Assembly: GCF_910592395.1 (NCBI RefSeq)
Contig: NC_088319.1
Location: 994,001 to 1,058,000, forward strand
DNA from: Lineus longissimus
Lineage: Eukaryota; Nemertea; Pilidiophora; Heteronemertea; Lineidae
Direction: 5' to 3'
DNA: 64,000 bases
Shown here: positions 48,251-63,600 of the stretch, one piece after another
How the letters are laid out: each line of letters opens with the position of its first letter
Position numbering within the stretch: position 1 is the stretch's first letter
The notes under the pieces: generated by a model
Databases searched by the model: none
Seen by the model: the letters and a program-made list of their open reading frames with translations, nothing else
Told to the model about the DNA's origin: nothing
Program-made: the position numbers and the translations under genes

Positions 48251-48490
48251 GGCCAAAAGAGATTCACTGGAGAGGTGTGCCCCTCTACTCTTTGGTCCAC
48301 AGTTCTTATCTATAGTAATAAAAAGATATCACATTTGTGTATGTACAGTATGTCTTTTAATAACGATGATCAGGCCAAAAGAGATTCACTGGAGAGGTGT
48401 GCCTCTCTACTCTTTGGTCCACAGTTCTTATCTATAGTAATAAAAAGATATCACATTTGTGTATGTACAGTATGTCTTTTAATAACCGTT
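48251..48490. repeat. 122-bp tandem duplication
   Basis: GGCCAAAAGAGATTCACTGG occurs at 48251 and 48373. The copies are almost identical through TATGTACAGTATGTCTTTTA, so the duplication is recent. Confidence 0.85.
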
Positions 48491-49204
48491 ATTAGATTCT
48501 TGGCATATCCAATTAGTATAGAATCTATAAAGAAACTGAATTGAAATTCAATTCAAAGAGCAGAACCCTCAATAATTGTGTTAACCAAACATTATCTGGT
48601 GACACTTTCCATTAAACAAACCTAATCTGACCATTATGTCACAGAATTATTGTGTGGACAATAACCAAAGGAGTGGCATGGCAGCCTGACACCGGGACAA
48701 TGGACAAGGGATTAGGCCAGCCTAGACAATACAGGCATAGGCTATTGAATCAAATGGGTTGGGGGGTCACATGACTTAATTAGCAGAACCACTGCCCAGT
48801 GCATTTTGAATCAGTGCACAGTCTGTCTTTGGGCTGAGGTGTTTGGAAAAAACTGTTTCTCATTTTTCATTAACTGCCTGATCAAATTTATCTAAATTTG
48901 AGGAACGAAATTTCATGTCTTTTATGTCTAGTAGCCAGTAGATTCTTGGAGGGTAACCTAGCTCCAAACTGCTTTTCAACACTTGAATATTCGGTTCCCT
49001 GTTTTCTCTTCCAAGGAGTTTTTTCGAATTTTTCCATTGGTGATGACTAGAGGCACGTCAGCCTTGGTGTTAGCTGCTCCAAGTTGGGTAAAGTACAACT
49101 TCTTTTCTACTTTCCAAATCAAAACAGATTATGCTTTTGTTAACCTCATGGAACCCTGACAGATGATACCAACTTCTAATCTTCTCATCACAGCAGATTT
49201 TTGT

Positions 49205-50400
49205 TCAGAAATACAGATTTTGTTGATCAGATGTGTATCATTCTGTCTCGGGTTGCAGAAAAAACTATCTCGCAATGACCCACATGATGTGATGACACAT
49301 GCTTTTCTGCCCCCTCTAGGGGCATACAGTGGTAACTAATAAACTGACTGCAAAATGAAAGCAGGTTGAACATGAGATGTGTATCATTCCATCTTGGGTT
49401 GCAGAGAACTTCAAAGATAGGAATATCATGGTCCTTGACAGCCACAGCAGCTTCTGACCTTTTCTTTGGCAACTTCATCAAATGAAAGTGAAATGAATTC
49501 TATCAGAATTGGCCGGTGCGGGAGAGAAAACAACAATCCCTGAAGAAATTGTATTTTGGATTAGGCATCCCTCAGCAGTAAGGCACCAGAGGTCAAATAC
49601 AAAGCAACTCAAAACTCGACAGTGAAAAAAATACTGTCTGGCACCGCCATCCCGACTGTGGTGTACACCCGACTATAACAAGTGTAAAGGGAATATGCTG
49701 TTATGGATGTCAGATGGTGGTTCCTTGGCTTTGCAAACAATTTCCGGAACAACACCCCGCGGCGATACCAAGGACCGCTCCGCTAATCAATTGATTCGTT
49801 CGCAACGGTGTCAAAGTCGGGGACTAGCGAAGGGCGACTCGCTTCCTGTACCGGGTGCCAGAAAGTGTTTGCATTGTTAGCCTATAAACACGAGATTTCA
49901 ATCCTTGTCTTGGGTGTCTTTGAGAAGCTGACCATACACAATTCCCAACCTACTCGTCAGCCATTGCTGAAAGATTACGTGGGTTATACGTGTTACTGGG
50001 ATGTATTCAAGAAGATACCTGGGGCTGTTGGAGAGACTTCTTGTCTAAACAGTACCATTCTGCCCCCTCTAAGGCATAACAATGGTAAATTATAAACACA
50101 AGATTTTAATCCTTGTCTCGGGTGTCTTTGAGAGAACTGATCACACACAATTCCCAACCTACTCGTCAGCCAGCTGACAGATTACCTGGGTCGAACATGT
50201 TGCTGAGATGTTTTTGAAGAGAAACTTGTGGCTGTTGGAGAGACTTCTTGTCTAAACAGTACCATTCTGCCCCCTCTAAGGCATAACAATGGTAACTAAC
50301 TAATAAACTGACTGATAAATGAAACCAGGTTGAACTAAAGATGTTCATCATTCCATCATGGGTTGCAGAGAAAACTAATCTCACAAAGACCCACATGACG
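49205..50400. repeat. Locally duplicated segments
   Basis: TTCTGCCCCCTCTA.GGCATA is at about 49307, 50058 and 50269. TTGTCT.GGGTGTCTTTGAG is at 49902 and 50115. TCATTCCAT/CTTGGGTTGCAGAG appears at 49385 and 50348. It looks like nested copies of an unidentified element. Short minus-strand frames share a VFSATRD/VFSATHD motif. Confidence 0.55.
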
Positions 50401-50806
50401 TGTTGTCACATATCAACAGTCTTTGAGCCAAACATCAGAAATTAGTTTCTTCAACTTTTCGGCTGATGCATGCCAGAACTGTTGCAGTTTGTTGGTGATC
50501 TCTTTCTTTCGACTCTTTGCTTGGATCACTTCAGGTACTTGATGTAACACTTTTGACGGCAGTTCAACAAATTGTCCCTGAATGACCCAACTAGTCCACA
50601 AAGGGAAGACAACCAAGGTAAGACCTCTGAGCCCTGAGTTTCCTCATGAGCGCAGAATTGTGCCGGTTTCAAGAGAAGGTGAGAAAGCAGCTTCAGGAAA
50701 TCACGTTGGAGTAGTTCTCTAATGGAGCAGATAATGAGTCGACTGTGGTACCAGCATCTGGCACTGGATACTAGCTGCAATCTCTCTGATCAGACCAGTT
50801 AATGCT

Positions 50807-51443
50807 CTAGCCCTGTTTAAGTAATCATGTTGCATCTTTCAGCTTATTTCCAAAGCCTATTGAATCGTTAAATGCCGATGGCCCCACTTGCACACTCAAG
50901 GAAACCAGCCAAGCCCAACGTGAGATCTTTGAGCATGGAGTTTACCCAGAGCACAGGTTTGTGCTGACAGATTCACACATTACAAAGTGTCAACTACTGT
51001 GCATCACAGACACATGCATAATGCTTTCTTTGAACTCAGAAAAGATACTTTTCAAAGAGATATTTTTTGTTCTCTTATCTTTGCAACTGTTTCATGTTAG
51101 GTACTGTCAGGGTTATATCATTCTCCCTCACCACCATAACTGCCCGCACGGACTGCACTGCCCCTCTTCCCAACTTAACTCTCCTGACCTGCCAAGCACT
51201 ATAATTGCCTTTACCTTGCATGAACTTCCTACCTGCATCCACCTGGCACATTATGAAATAACCCCGACTGTATCACATGATGAAATATTTGCTACTACAA
51301 ATCAGATTTATCAGATTTATCAGCAAGATCTTGCTAGTGGTGACTATAAATGCATCATTTCCGATTCTCATTTTTTTAAGGTTCAAGCATTCTACAGGAA
51401 CACAAGGACAGCGGATCTTGGATTTTCATGGACTGTGGGATGA
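50807..51443 (+). CDS. Unidentified ORF running into the first satellite monomer
   Basis: Open from 50807 to 51443 without a stop (about 212 codons). Fragments include FPKPIESLNADGPTCTLKET, QAQREIFEHGVYPEHRFVL and HDEIFATTNQIYQIYQQDL. The last ~33 codons are satellite sequence (YKCIISDSHFFKVQAF). An acceptor-like TCTTTCAG lies at about 50831-50838. I recognise no family. Composition in the first part is codon-like, but there is no clear ATG start; it may be a relic exon or transposon piece. Confidence 0.25.
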
Positions 51444-51600
51444 CTATGAATGATTGTAGTTGAGGTAGGTCAAGGTAGGTGTCTCATTCCTGCAATTTTC
51501 AGCCAGTTTTAAGATAACCTGCTAAGGGTCAGAGATTTTTCAGTGAGATTTAAGAAATCTTGCTAGGCATCAGAGATTTTTTCGGCATGATTTAAGACAT
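51331..51600. repeat. Satellite left junction: deleted monomer and ~41-bp precursor repeats
   Basis: 51331-51450 is a monomer with an internal deletion. 51480-51600 holds three decaying ~41-bp units, each with a variant of TTTAAGACATCTTGCTAGGC preceded by a T-rich ATTTTTTC stretch. The last leads straight into the regular 239-bp array. Confidence 0.7.
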
Positions 51601-54600
51601 CTTGCTAGGCATCGCTATAAATGCATCATTTCCGATTCTCATATTTTTAAGGTTCAAGCATTCTACAGGAACACAAGGACAGCGGATCTTGGATTTTCAT
51701 GGACTTGGGGATGACTTAATGGTATACAACAGGTATACAAGACAGGTGAAGGTTGCACTTGCAGATCTTGGAATTGGACTCGGGATGACCATGAATGACC
51801 CACCAGAGGTGGAGAGCCAACCGGCATGATTTAAGACATCTTGCTAGGCATCACTATAAATGCATCATTTCCGATTCTCATATTTTTAAGGTTCAAGCAT
51901 TCTACAGGAACACAAGGACAGCGGATCTTGGATTTTCATGGACTTGGGGATGACTTAATGGTATACAACAGGTATACAAGCCAGGTGAAGGTTGCACTTG
52001 CAGATCTTGGAATTGGACTCGAGATGACCATGAATGACCCACCAGAGGTGGAGAGCCAACCGGCATGATTTAAGACATTTTGCTAGGCATCACTATAAAT
52101 GCATCATTTCCGATTCTCATATTTTTAAGGTTCAAGCATTCTACAGGAACACAAGGACAGCGGATCTTGGATTTTCATGGACTTGGGGATGACTTAATGG
52201 TATACAACAGGTATACAAGCCAGGTGAAGGTTGCACTTGCAGATCTTGGAATTGGACTCGGGATGACCATGAATGACCCACCAGAGGTGGAGAGCCAACC
52301 GGCATGATTTAAGACATCTTGCTAGGCATCACTATAAATGCATCATTTCCGATTCTCATATTTTTAAGGTTCAAGCATTCTACAGGAACACAAGGACAGC
52401 GGATCTTGGATTTTCATGGACTTGGGGATGACTTAATGGTATACAACAGGTATACAAGCCAGGTGAAGGTTGCACTTGCAGATCTTGGAATTAGACTCGG
52501 GATGACCATGAATGACCCACCAGAGGTGGAGAGCCAACCAGCATGATTTAAGACATCTTGCTAGGCATCACTATAAATGCATCATTTCCGATTCTCATAT
52601 TTTTAAGGTTCAAGCATTCTACAGGAAAACAAGGACAGCGGATCTTGGATTTTCATGGACTTGGGGATGACTTAATGGTATACAACAGGTATACAAGCCA
52701 GGTGAAGGTTGCACTTGCAGATCTTGGAATTGGACTCGGGATGACCATGAATGACCCACAAGAGGTGGAGAGCATACCGGCATGATTTAAGACATCTTGC
52801 TAGGCATCGCTATAAATGCATCATTTCCGATTCTCATATTTTTAAGGTTCAAGCATTCTACAGGAACACAAGGACAGCGGATCTTGGATTTTCATGGACT
52901 TGGAGATGACTTAATGGTATACAACAGGTATACAAGCCAGGTGAAGGTTGCACTTGCAGATCTTGGAATTGGACTCGGGATGACCATGAATGACCCACCA
53001 GAGGTGGAGAGCCAACCGGCATGATTTAAGACATCTTGCTAGGCATCACTATAATTATAAATGCATCATTTCCGATTCTCATATTTTTAAGGTTCAAGCA
53101 TTCTACAGGAACACAAGGACAGCGGATCTTGGATTTTCATGGACTTGGGGATGACTTAATGGTATACAACAGGTATACAAGCCAGGTGAAGGTTGCACTT
53201 GCAGATCTTGGAATTGGACTCGGGATGACCATGAATGACCCACCAGAGGTGGAGAGCCAACCGGCATGATTTAAGACATCTTGCTAGGCATCACTATAAA
53301 TGCATCATTTCCGATTCTCATATGTTTAAGGTTCAAGCATTCTACAGGAACACAAGGACAGCGGATCTTGGATGTTCATGGACTTGGGGATGACTTAATG
53401 GTATACAACAGGTATTCAAGCCAGGTGAAGGTTGCACTTGCAGATCTTGGAATTGGACTCGGGATGACCATGAATGACCCACCAGAGGTGGAGAGCCAAC
53501 CGGCATGATTTAAGACATCTTGCTAGGCATCACTATAAATGCATCATTTCCGATTCTCATCTGTTTAAGGTTCAAGCATTCTACAGGAACACAAGGACAG
53601 CGGATCTTGGATGTTCATGGACTTGGGGATGACTTAATGGTATACAACAGGTATACAAGCCAGGTGAAGGTTGCACTTGCAGTTCTTGAAATTAGACTCG
53701 GGATGACCATGAATGACCCACCAGAGGTGGAGAGCCAACCGGCATGATTTAAGACATCTTGCCAGGCATCACTATAAATGCATCATTTCCGATTCTCATA
53801 TTTTTAAGGTTCAAGCATTCTACAAAGGACAGCGGATCTTGGATTTTCATGGACTTGCATGAGGATGACTTAATGGTATACAACAGGTATACAAGCCAGG
53901 TGAAGGTTGCACTTGCAGATCTTGGAATTGGACTCGGGATGACCATGAATGACCCACCAGAGGTGGAGAGCCAACCGGCATGATTTAAGACATCTTGCTA
54001 GGCATCGCTATAAATGCATCATTTCCGATTCTCATATTTTTAAGGTTCAAACATTCTACAGGAAGACTAGGACAGCGGATCTTGGATTTTCATGGACTTG
54101 GGGATGACTTAATGGTATACAACAGGTATACAAGCCAGGTGAAGGTTGCACTTGCAGATCTTGGAATTAGACTCGGGATGACCATGAATGACCCACCAGA
54201 GGTGGAGAGCCAACCGGCATGATTTAAGACATCTTGCTAGGCATCACTATAAATGCATCATTTCTGATTCTCATATTTTAAAGGTTCAAGCATTCTACAG
54301 GAACACAAGGACAGCGGATCTTGGATTTTCATGGACTTGGGGATGACTTAATGGTATACAACAGGTATACAAGCCAGGTGAAGGTTGCACTTGCAGATCT
54401 TGGAATTGGACTCGGGATGACCATGAATGACCCACCAGAGGTGGAGAGCCAACCGGCATGATTTAAGACATCTTGCCAGGCATCGCTATAAATGCATCAT
54501 TTCCGATTTTCATATTTTTAAGGTTCAAGCATTCTACAGGAACACAAGGACAGCGGATCTTGGATGTTCATGGACTTGGGGATGACTTAATGGTATACAA

Positions 54601-57600
54601 CAGGTCTTCAAGCCAGGTGAAGGTTGCACTTGCAGATCTTGGAATTGGACTCGGGATGACCATGAATGACCCACCAGAGGTGGAGAGCCAACCGGCATGA
54701 TTTAAGACATCTTGCTAGGCATCACTATAAATGCATCATTTCCGATTCTCATATTTTTAAGGTTCAAGCATTCTACAGGAACACAAGGACAGCGGATCTA
54801 GGATTTTCATGGACTTGGGGATGACTTAATGGTATACAACAGGTATACAAGCCAGGTGAAGGTTGCACTTGCAGATCTTGGAATTGGACTCGGGATGACC
54901 ATGAATGACCCACCAGAGGTGGAGAGCCAACCGGCATGATTTAAGACATATTGCTAGGCATCGCTATAAATGCATCATTTCCGATTCTCATATTTTTAAG
55001 GTTCAAGCATTCTACAGGAAAACAAGGACAGCGGATCTTGGATTTTCATAGACTTGGGGATGACTTAATGGTATACAACAGGTATACAAGCCAGGTGAAG
55101 GTTGCACTTGCAGATCTTGAAATTGGACTCGGGATGACCATGAATGACCCACCAGAGGTGGAGAGCCAACCGGCATGATTTAAGACATCTTGCTAGGCAT
55201 CACTATAAATGCATCATTTCCGATTCTCATATGTTTAAGGTTGAAGCATTCTAAAGGAACACAAGGACAGCGGATCTTGGATTCTCATGGACTTGGAGAT
55301 GACTTAATGGTATACAACAGGTATACAAGCCAGGTGAAGGTTGCACTTGCAGATCTTGGAATTAGACTCGGGATGACCATGAATGACCCACCAGAGGTGG
55401 AGAGCCAACCGGCATGATTTAAGACATCTTGCTAGGCATCACTATCAATGCATCATTTCCGATTCTCATATTTTTAAGGTTCAAGCATTCTACAGGAACA
55501 CAAGGACAGCGGATCTTGGATTTTCATGGACTTGGAGATGACTTAATGGTATACAACAGGTATACAAGCCAGGTGAAGGTTGCACTTGCAGTTCTTGGAA
55601 TTAGACTCGGGATGACCATGAATGACCCACCAGAGGTGGAGAGCCAACCGGCATGATTTAAGACATCTTGCTAGGCATCACCATAAATGCATCATTTCCG
55701 ATTCTCATATTTTTAAGGTTCAAGCATTCTACAAAGGACAGCGGATCTTGGATTTTCATGGACTTGCATGGGGATGACTTAATGGTATACAACAGGTATA
55801 CAAGCCAGGTGAAGGTTGCACTTGCAGATCTTGGAATTGGACTCGGGATGACCATGAATGACCCACCAGAGGTGGAGAGCCAACCGGCATGATTTAAGAC
55901 ATCTTGCTAGGCATCGCTATAAATGCATCATTTCCGATTCTCATATTTTTAAGGTTCAAACATTCTACAGGAAGACTAGGACAGCGGATCTTGGATTTTC
56001 ATGGACTTGGGGATGACTTAATGGTATACAACAGGTATTCAAGCCAGGTGAAGGTTGCACTTGCAGATCTTGGAATTAGACTCGGGATGACCATGAATGA
56101 CCCACCAGAGGTGGAGAGCCAACCAGCATGATTTAAGACATCTTGCTAGGCATCGCTATAAATGCATCATTTCCGATTCTCATATTTTAGAGGTTCAAGC
56201 ATTCTACAGGAACACAAGGACAGCGGATCTTGGATTTTCATGGACTTGAGGATGACTTAATGGTATACAACAGGTATACAAGCCAGGTGAAGGTTGCACT
56301 TGCAGATCTTGGAATTGGACTCGGGATGACCATGAATGACCCACCAGAGGTGGAGAGCCAACCGGCATGAGTTAAGACATCTTGCCAGGCATCACTATAA
56401 ATGCATCATTTCCGATTCTCATATGTTTAAGGTTCAAGCATTCTACAGGAACACAAGGACAGCGGATCTTGGATTTTCATGGACTTGGGGATGACTTAAT
56501 GGTATACAACAGGTATACAAGCCAGGTTATGGTTGCACTTGCAGATCTTGGAATTGGACTCGGGATGACCATGAATGACCCACCAGAGGTGGAGAGCCAA
56601 CCGGCATGATTTAAGACATCTTGCTAGGCATCGCTATAAATGCATCATTTCCGATTCTCATATTTTTAAGGTTCAAGCATTCTACAGGAACACAAGGACA
56701 GCGGATCTTGGATGTTCATGGACTTGGGGATGACTTAATGGTATACGACAGGTATTCAAGCCAGGTGAAGGTTGCACTTGCAGATCTTGGAATTGGACTC
56801 GGGATGACCATGAATGACCCACCAGAGGTGGAGAGCCAACCGGCATGATTTAAGACATCTTGCTAGGCATCACTATAAATGCATCATTTCCGATTCTCAT
56901 ATGTTTAAGGTTGAAGCATTCTACAGGAACACAAGGACAGCGGATCTTGGATTTTCATGGACTTGGAGATGACTTAATGGTATACAACCGGTATACAAGC
57001 CAGGTGAAGGTTGCACTTGCAGATCTTGAAATTAGACTCGGGATGACCATGAATGACCCACCAGAGGTGGAGAGCCAACCGGCATGATTTAAGACATCTT
57101 GCCGGGCATCACTATAAATGCATCATTTCCGATTCTCATATTTTTAAGGTTCAAGCATTCTACAGGAACACAAGGACAGCGGATCTTGGATTTTCATGGA
57201 CTTGGGGATGACTTAATGGTATACAACAGGTATACAAGCCAGGTGAAGGTTGCACTTGCAGATATTGGAATTGGACTCGGGATGACCATGAATGACCCAC
57301 CAGAGGTGGAGAGCCAACCGGCATGATTTAAGACATCTTGCTAGGCATCACTATAAATGCATCATTTCCGATTCTCATATTTTTAAGTTTCAAGCATTCT
57401 ACAGGAACACAAGGACAGCGGATCTTGGATTTTCATGGACTTGGGGATGACTTAATGGTATACAACAGGTATACCAGCCAGGTGAAGGTTGCACTTGCAG
57501 ATCTTGGAATTGGACTCGAGATGACCATGAATGACCTACCAGAGGTGGAGACTCGAACCGGCATGATTTAAGACATCTTGCTTGGCATCACTATAAATGC

Positions 57601-60600
57601 ATCATTTCCGATTCTCATATTTTTAAGGTTCAAGCATTCTACAGGAACACAAGGACAGCGGATCTTGGATTTTCATGGACTTGGGGATCACTTAATGGTA
57701 TACAACAGGTATACAAGCAAGGTGAAGGTTGCACTTGCAGATCTTGGAATTGGACTCGGGATGACCATGAATGACCCACCAGAGGTGGAGAGCCAACTGG
57801 CATGATTTAAGACATCTTGCTAGGCATCACTATAATTATAAATGCATCATTTCCGATTCTCATATTTTTAAGGTTCAAGCATTCTACAGGAACACAAGGA
57901 CAGCGGATCTTGGATTTTCATGGACTTGGGGTGACTTAATGGTATACAACAGGTATACAAGCCAGGTGAAGGTTGCACTTGCAGATCTTGGAATTGGACT
58001 CGGGATGACCATGAATGACCCACCAGAGGTGGAGAGCCAACCGGCATGATTTAAGACATATTGCTAGGCATCGCTATAAATGCATCATTTCCGATTCTCA
58101 TATTTTTAAGGTTCAAGCATTCTACAGGAACACAAGGACAGCGGATCTTGGATTTTCATGGACTTGGGGATGACTTAATGTTATACAACAGGTATACAAG
58201 CCAGGTGAAGGTTGCACTTGCAGATCTTGGAATTGGACTCGGGATGACCATGAATGACCCACCAGAGGTGGAGAGCCAACCGGCATGATTTAAGACATCT
58301 TGCTTAGGCATCACTATAATTATAAATGCATCATTTCCGATTCTCATATTTTTAAGGTTCAAGCATTCTACAGGAACACAAGGACAGCGGATCTTGGATT
58401 TTCATGGACTTGGGGATGACTTAATGGTATACAACAGGTATACAAGCCAGGTGAAGGTTGCACTTGCAGATCTTGGAATTGGACTCGGGATGACCATGAA
58501 TGACCCACCAGAGGTGGAGAGCCAACCGGCATGATTTAAGACATCTTGCTAGGCATCACTATAAATGCATCATTTCCGATTCTCATATGTTTAAGGTTCA
58601 AGCATTCTACAGGAACACAAGGACAGCGGATCTTGGATGTTCATGGACTTGGGGATGACTTAATGGTATACAACAGGTATTCAAGCCAGGTGAAGGTTGC
58701 ACTTGCAGATCTTGGAATTGGACTCGGGATGACCATGAATGACCCACCAGAGGTGGAGAGCCAACCGGCATGATTTAAGACATCTTGCTAGGCATCACTA
58801 TAAATGCATCATTTCCGATTCTCATCTGTTTAAGGTTCAAGCATTCTACAGGAACACAAGGACAGCGGATCTTGGATGTTCATGGACTTGGGGATGACTT
58901 AATTGTATACAACAGGTATACAAGCCAGGTGAAGGTTGCACTTGCAGATCTTGGAATTGGACTCGGGATGACAATGAATGACCCACAAGAGGTGGAGAGC
59001 CAACCGGCATGATTTAAGACATCTTGCTAGGCATCACTATCAATGCATCATTTCCGATTCTCATATTTTTAAGGTTCAAGCATTCTACAGGAACACAAGG
59101 ACAGCGGATCTTGGATTTTCATGGACTTGGGGATGACTTAATGGTATACAACAGGTATACAAGCCAGGTGAAGGTTGCACTTGCAGATATTGGAATTGGA
59201 CTCGGGATGACCATGAATGACCCACCAGAGGTGGAGAGCCAACCGGCATGATTTAAGACATCTTGCTAGGCATCACTATAAATGCATCATTTCCGATTCT
59301 CATATTTTTAAGTTTCAAGCATTCTATTCTACAGGAACACAAGGACAGCGGATCTTGGATTTTCATGGACTTGGAGATGACTGAATGGTATACAACAGGT
59401 ATACAAGCTAGGTGAAGGTTGCACTTGCAGATCTTGGAATTGGACTCGGGATGACCATGAATGACCTACCAGAGGTGGAGACTCGAACCGGCATGATTTA
59501 AGACATCTTGCTAGGCATCACCATAAATGCATCATTTCCGATTCTCATATTTTTAAGGTTCAAGCATTCTACAAAGGACAGCGGATCTTGGATTTTCATG
59601 GACTTGCATGGGGATGACTTAATGGTATACAACAGGTATACAAGCCAGGTGAAGGTTGCACTTACAGATCTTGGAATTGGACTCGGGATGACCATGAATG
59701 ACCCACCAGAGGTGGAGAGCCAACCGGCATGATTTAAGACATCTTGCTAGGCATCGCTATAAATGCATCATTTCCGATTCTCATATTTTTAAGGTTCAAA
59801 CATTCTACAGGAAGACTAGGACAGCGGATCTTGGATTTTCATGGACTTGGGGATGACTTAATGGTATACAACAGGTATTCAAGCCAGGTGAAGGTTGCAC
59901 TTGCAGATCTTGGAATTAGACTCGGGATGACCATGAATGACCCACCAGAGGTGGAGAGCCAACCAGCATGATTTAAGACATCTTGCTAGGCATCGCTATA
60001 AATGCATCATTTCCGATTCTCATATTTTAGAGGTTCAAGCATTCTACAGGAACACAAGGACAGCGGATCTTGGATTTTCATGGACTTGAGGATGTCTTAA
60101 TGGTATACAACAGGTATACAAGCCAGGTGAAGGTTGCACTTGCAGATCTTGGAATTGGACTCGGGATGACCATGAATGACCCACCAGAGGTGGAGAGCCA
60201 ACCGGCATGAGTTAAGACATCTTGCCAGGCATCACTATAAATGCATCATTTCCGATTCTCATATTTTTAAGGTTCAAGCATTCTACAGGAACACAAGGAC
60301 AGCGGATCTTGGATTTTCATGGACTTGGGGATGACTTAATGGTATACAACAGGTATACAAGCCAGGTGAAGGTTGCACTTGCAGATATTGGAATTGGACT
60401 CGGGATGACCATGAATGACCCACCAGAGGTGGAGAGCCAACCGGCATGATTTAAGACATCTTGCTTGGCATCACTATAAATGCATCATTTCCGATTCTCA
60501 TATTTTTAAGTTTCAAGCATTCTACAGGAACACAAGGACAGCGGATCTTGGATTTTCATGGACTTGGGGATGACTTAATGGTATACAACAGGTATACCAG

Positions 60601-63600
60601 CCAGGTGAAGGTTGCACTTGCAGATCTTGGAATTGGACTCGAGATGACCATGAATGACCTACCAGAGGTGGAGACTCGAACCGGCATGATTTAAGACATC
60701 TTGCTTGGCATCACTATAAATGCATCATTTCCGATTCTCATATTTTTAAGGTTCAAGCATTCTACAGGAACACAAGGACAGCGGATCTTGGATTTTCATG
60801 GACTTGGGGATCACTTAATGGTATACAACAGGTATACAAGCAAGGTGAAGGTTGCACTTGCAGATCTTGGAATTGGACTCGGGATGACCATGAATGACCC
60901 ACCAGAGGTGGAGAGCCAACTGGCATGATTTAAGACATCTTGCTAGGCATCACTATAATTATAAATGCATCATTTCCGATTCTCATATTTTTAAGGTTCA
61001 AGCATTCTACAGGAACACAAGGACAGCGGATCTTGGATTTTCATGGACTTGGGGATGACTTAATGGTATACAACAGGTATACAAGCCAGGTGAAGGTTGC
61101 ACTTGCAGATCTTGGAATTGGACTCGGGATGACCATGAATGACCCACCAGAGGTGGAGAGCCAACCGGCATGATTTAAGACATCTTGCTAGGCATCACTA
61201 TAAATGCATCATTTTCGATTCTCATATGTTTAAGGTTGAAGCATTCTACAGGAACACAAGCACAGCGGATCTTGGATTTTCATGGACTTGGAGATGACTT
61301 AATGGTATACAACAGGTATACAAGCCAGGTGAAGGTTGCACTTGCAGATCTTGGAATTAGACTCGGGATGACCATGAATGACCCACCAGAGGTGGAGAGC
61401 CAACCGGCATGATTTAAGACATCTTGCTAGGCATCACTATCAATGCATCATTTCCGATTCTCATATTTTTTAGGTTCAAGCATTCTACAGGAAGACAAGG
61501 ACAGCGGATCTTGGATTTTCATGGACTTGGGGATGACTTAATGGTATACAACAGGTATACAAGCCAGGTGAAGGTTGCACTTGCAGATCTTGGAATTGGA
61601 CTCGGGATGACCATGAATGACCCACCAGAGGTGGAGAGCCAACCAGCATGATTTAAGACATCTTGCTGGGCATCACTATAAATGCATCATTTCCCATTCT
61701 CATATTTTTAAGGTTGAAGCATTCTACAGGAACACAAGGACAGCGGATCTTGGATTTTCATGGACTTGGGGATGACTTAATGGTATACAACAGGTATACA
61801 AGCAAGGTGAAGGTTGCACTTGTAGATCTTGGAATTGGGCTCGGGATGACCATGAATGACCCACCAGAGGTGGAGAGCCAACCGGCATGATTTAAGACAT
61901 CTTGCTAGGCATCACTATAAATGCATCATTTCCGATTCTCATATTTTTAAGGTTCAAGCATTCCACAGGAACACAAGGACAGCGGATCTTGGATTTTCAT
62001 GGACTTGGGGATGACTTAATGGTATACAACAGGTATTCAAGCCAGGTGAAGGTTGCACTTGCAGCTATTGGAATTGGACTCAGGATGACCATGAATGACC
62101 CACCAGAGGTGGAGAGCCAACCAGCATGATTTAAGACATCTTGCTAGGCATCACTATAAATGCATCATTTCCGATTCTCATATTTTTAAGGTTCAAGCAT
62201 TCTGCAGGAAGACAAGGACAGCGGATCTTGGATTTTCATGGACTTGGGGATGACTTAATGGTATACAACAGGTATACAAGCCAGGTGAAGGTTGCACTTG
62301 CAGATCTTGGAATTGGACTCGAGATGACCATGAATGACCCACCTGAGGTGGAGAGCCAACCGGCATGATTTAAGACATCTTGCTAGGCATCGCTATAAAT
62401 GCATCATTTCCGATTCTCATATTTTTAAGGTTCAAACATTCTACAGGAAGACTAGGACAGCGGATCTTGGATTTTCATGGACTTGGGGATGACTTAATGG
62501 TATACAACAGGTCTTCAAGCCAGGTGAAGGTTGCACTTGCAGATCTTGGAATTGGACTCGGGATGACCATGAATGACCCACCAGAGGTGGAGAGCCAACC
62601 GGCATGATTTAAGACATCTTGCTAGGCATCGCTATAAATGCATCATTTCCGATTCTCATATTTTTAAGGTTCAAGCATTCTACAGGAAAACAAGGACAGC
62701 GGATCTTGGATTTTCATGGACTTGGGGATGACTTAATGGTATACAACAGGTATACAAGCCAGGTGAAGGTTGCACTTGCAGATCTTGGAATTAGACTCGG
62801 GATGACCATGAATGACCCACCAGAGGTGGAGAGCCAACCAGCATGATTTAAGACATCTTGCTAGGCATCACCATAAATGCATCATTTCCGATTCTCATAT
62901 TTTTAAGGTTCAAGCATTCTACAAAGGACAGCGGATCTTGGATTTTCATGGACTTGTATGGGGATGACTTAATGGTATACAACAGGTATACAAGCCAGGT
63001 GAAGGTTGCACTTGCAGATCTTGGAATTGGACTCGGGATGACCATGAATGACCCACCAGAGGTGGAGAGCCAACCGGCATGATTTAAGACATCTTGCTAG
63101 GCATCGCTATAAATGCATCATTTCCGATTCTCATATTTTTAAGGTTCAAACATTCTACAGGAAGACTAGGACAGCGGATCTTGGATTTTCATGGACTTGG
63201 GGATGACTTAATGGTATACAACAGGTATTCAAGCCAGGTGAAGGTTGCACTTGCAGATCTTGGAATTAGACTCGGGATGACCATGAATGACCCACCAGAG
63301 GTGGAGAGCCAACCAGCATGATTTAAGACATCTTGCTAGGCATCGCTATAAATGCATCATTTCCGATTCTCATATTTTAGAGGTTCAAGCATTGTACAGG
63401 AACACAAGGACAGCGGATCTTGGATTTTCATGGACTTGAGGATGACTTAATGGTATACAACAGGTATACAAGCCAGGTGAAGGTTGCACTTGCAGATCTT
63501 GGAATTGGACTCGGGATGACCATGAATGACCCACCAGAGGTGGAGAGCCAACTGGCATGATTTAAGACATCTTGCTGGGCATCACTATAACTGCATCATT

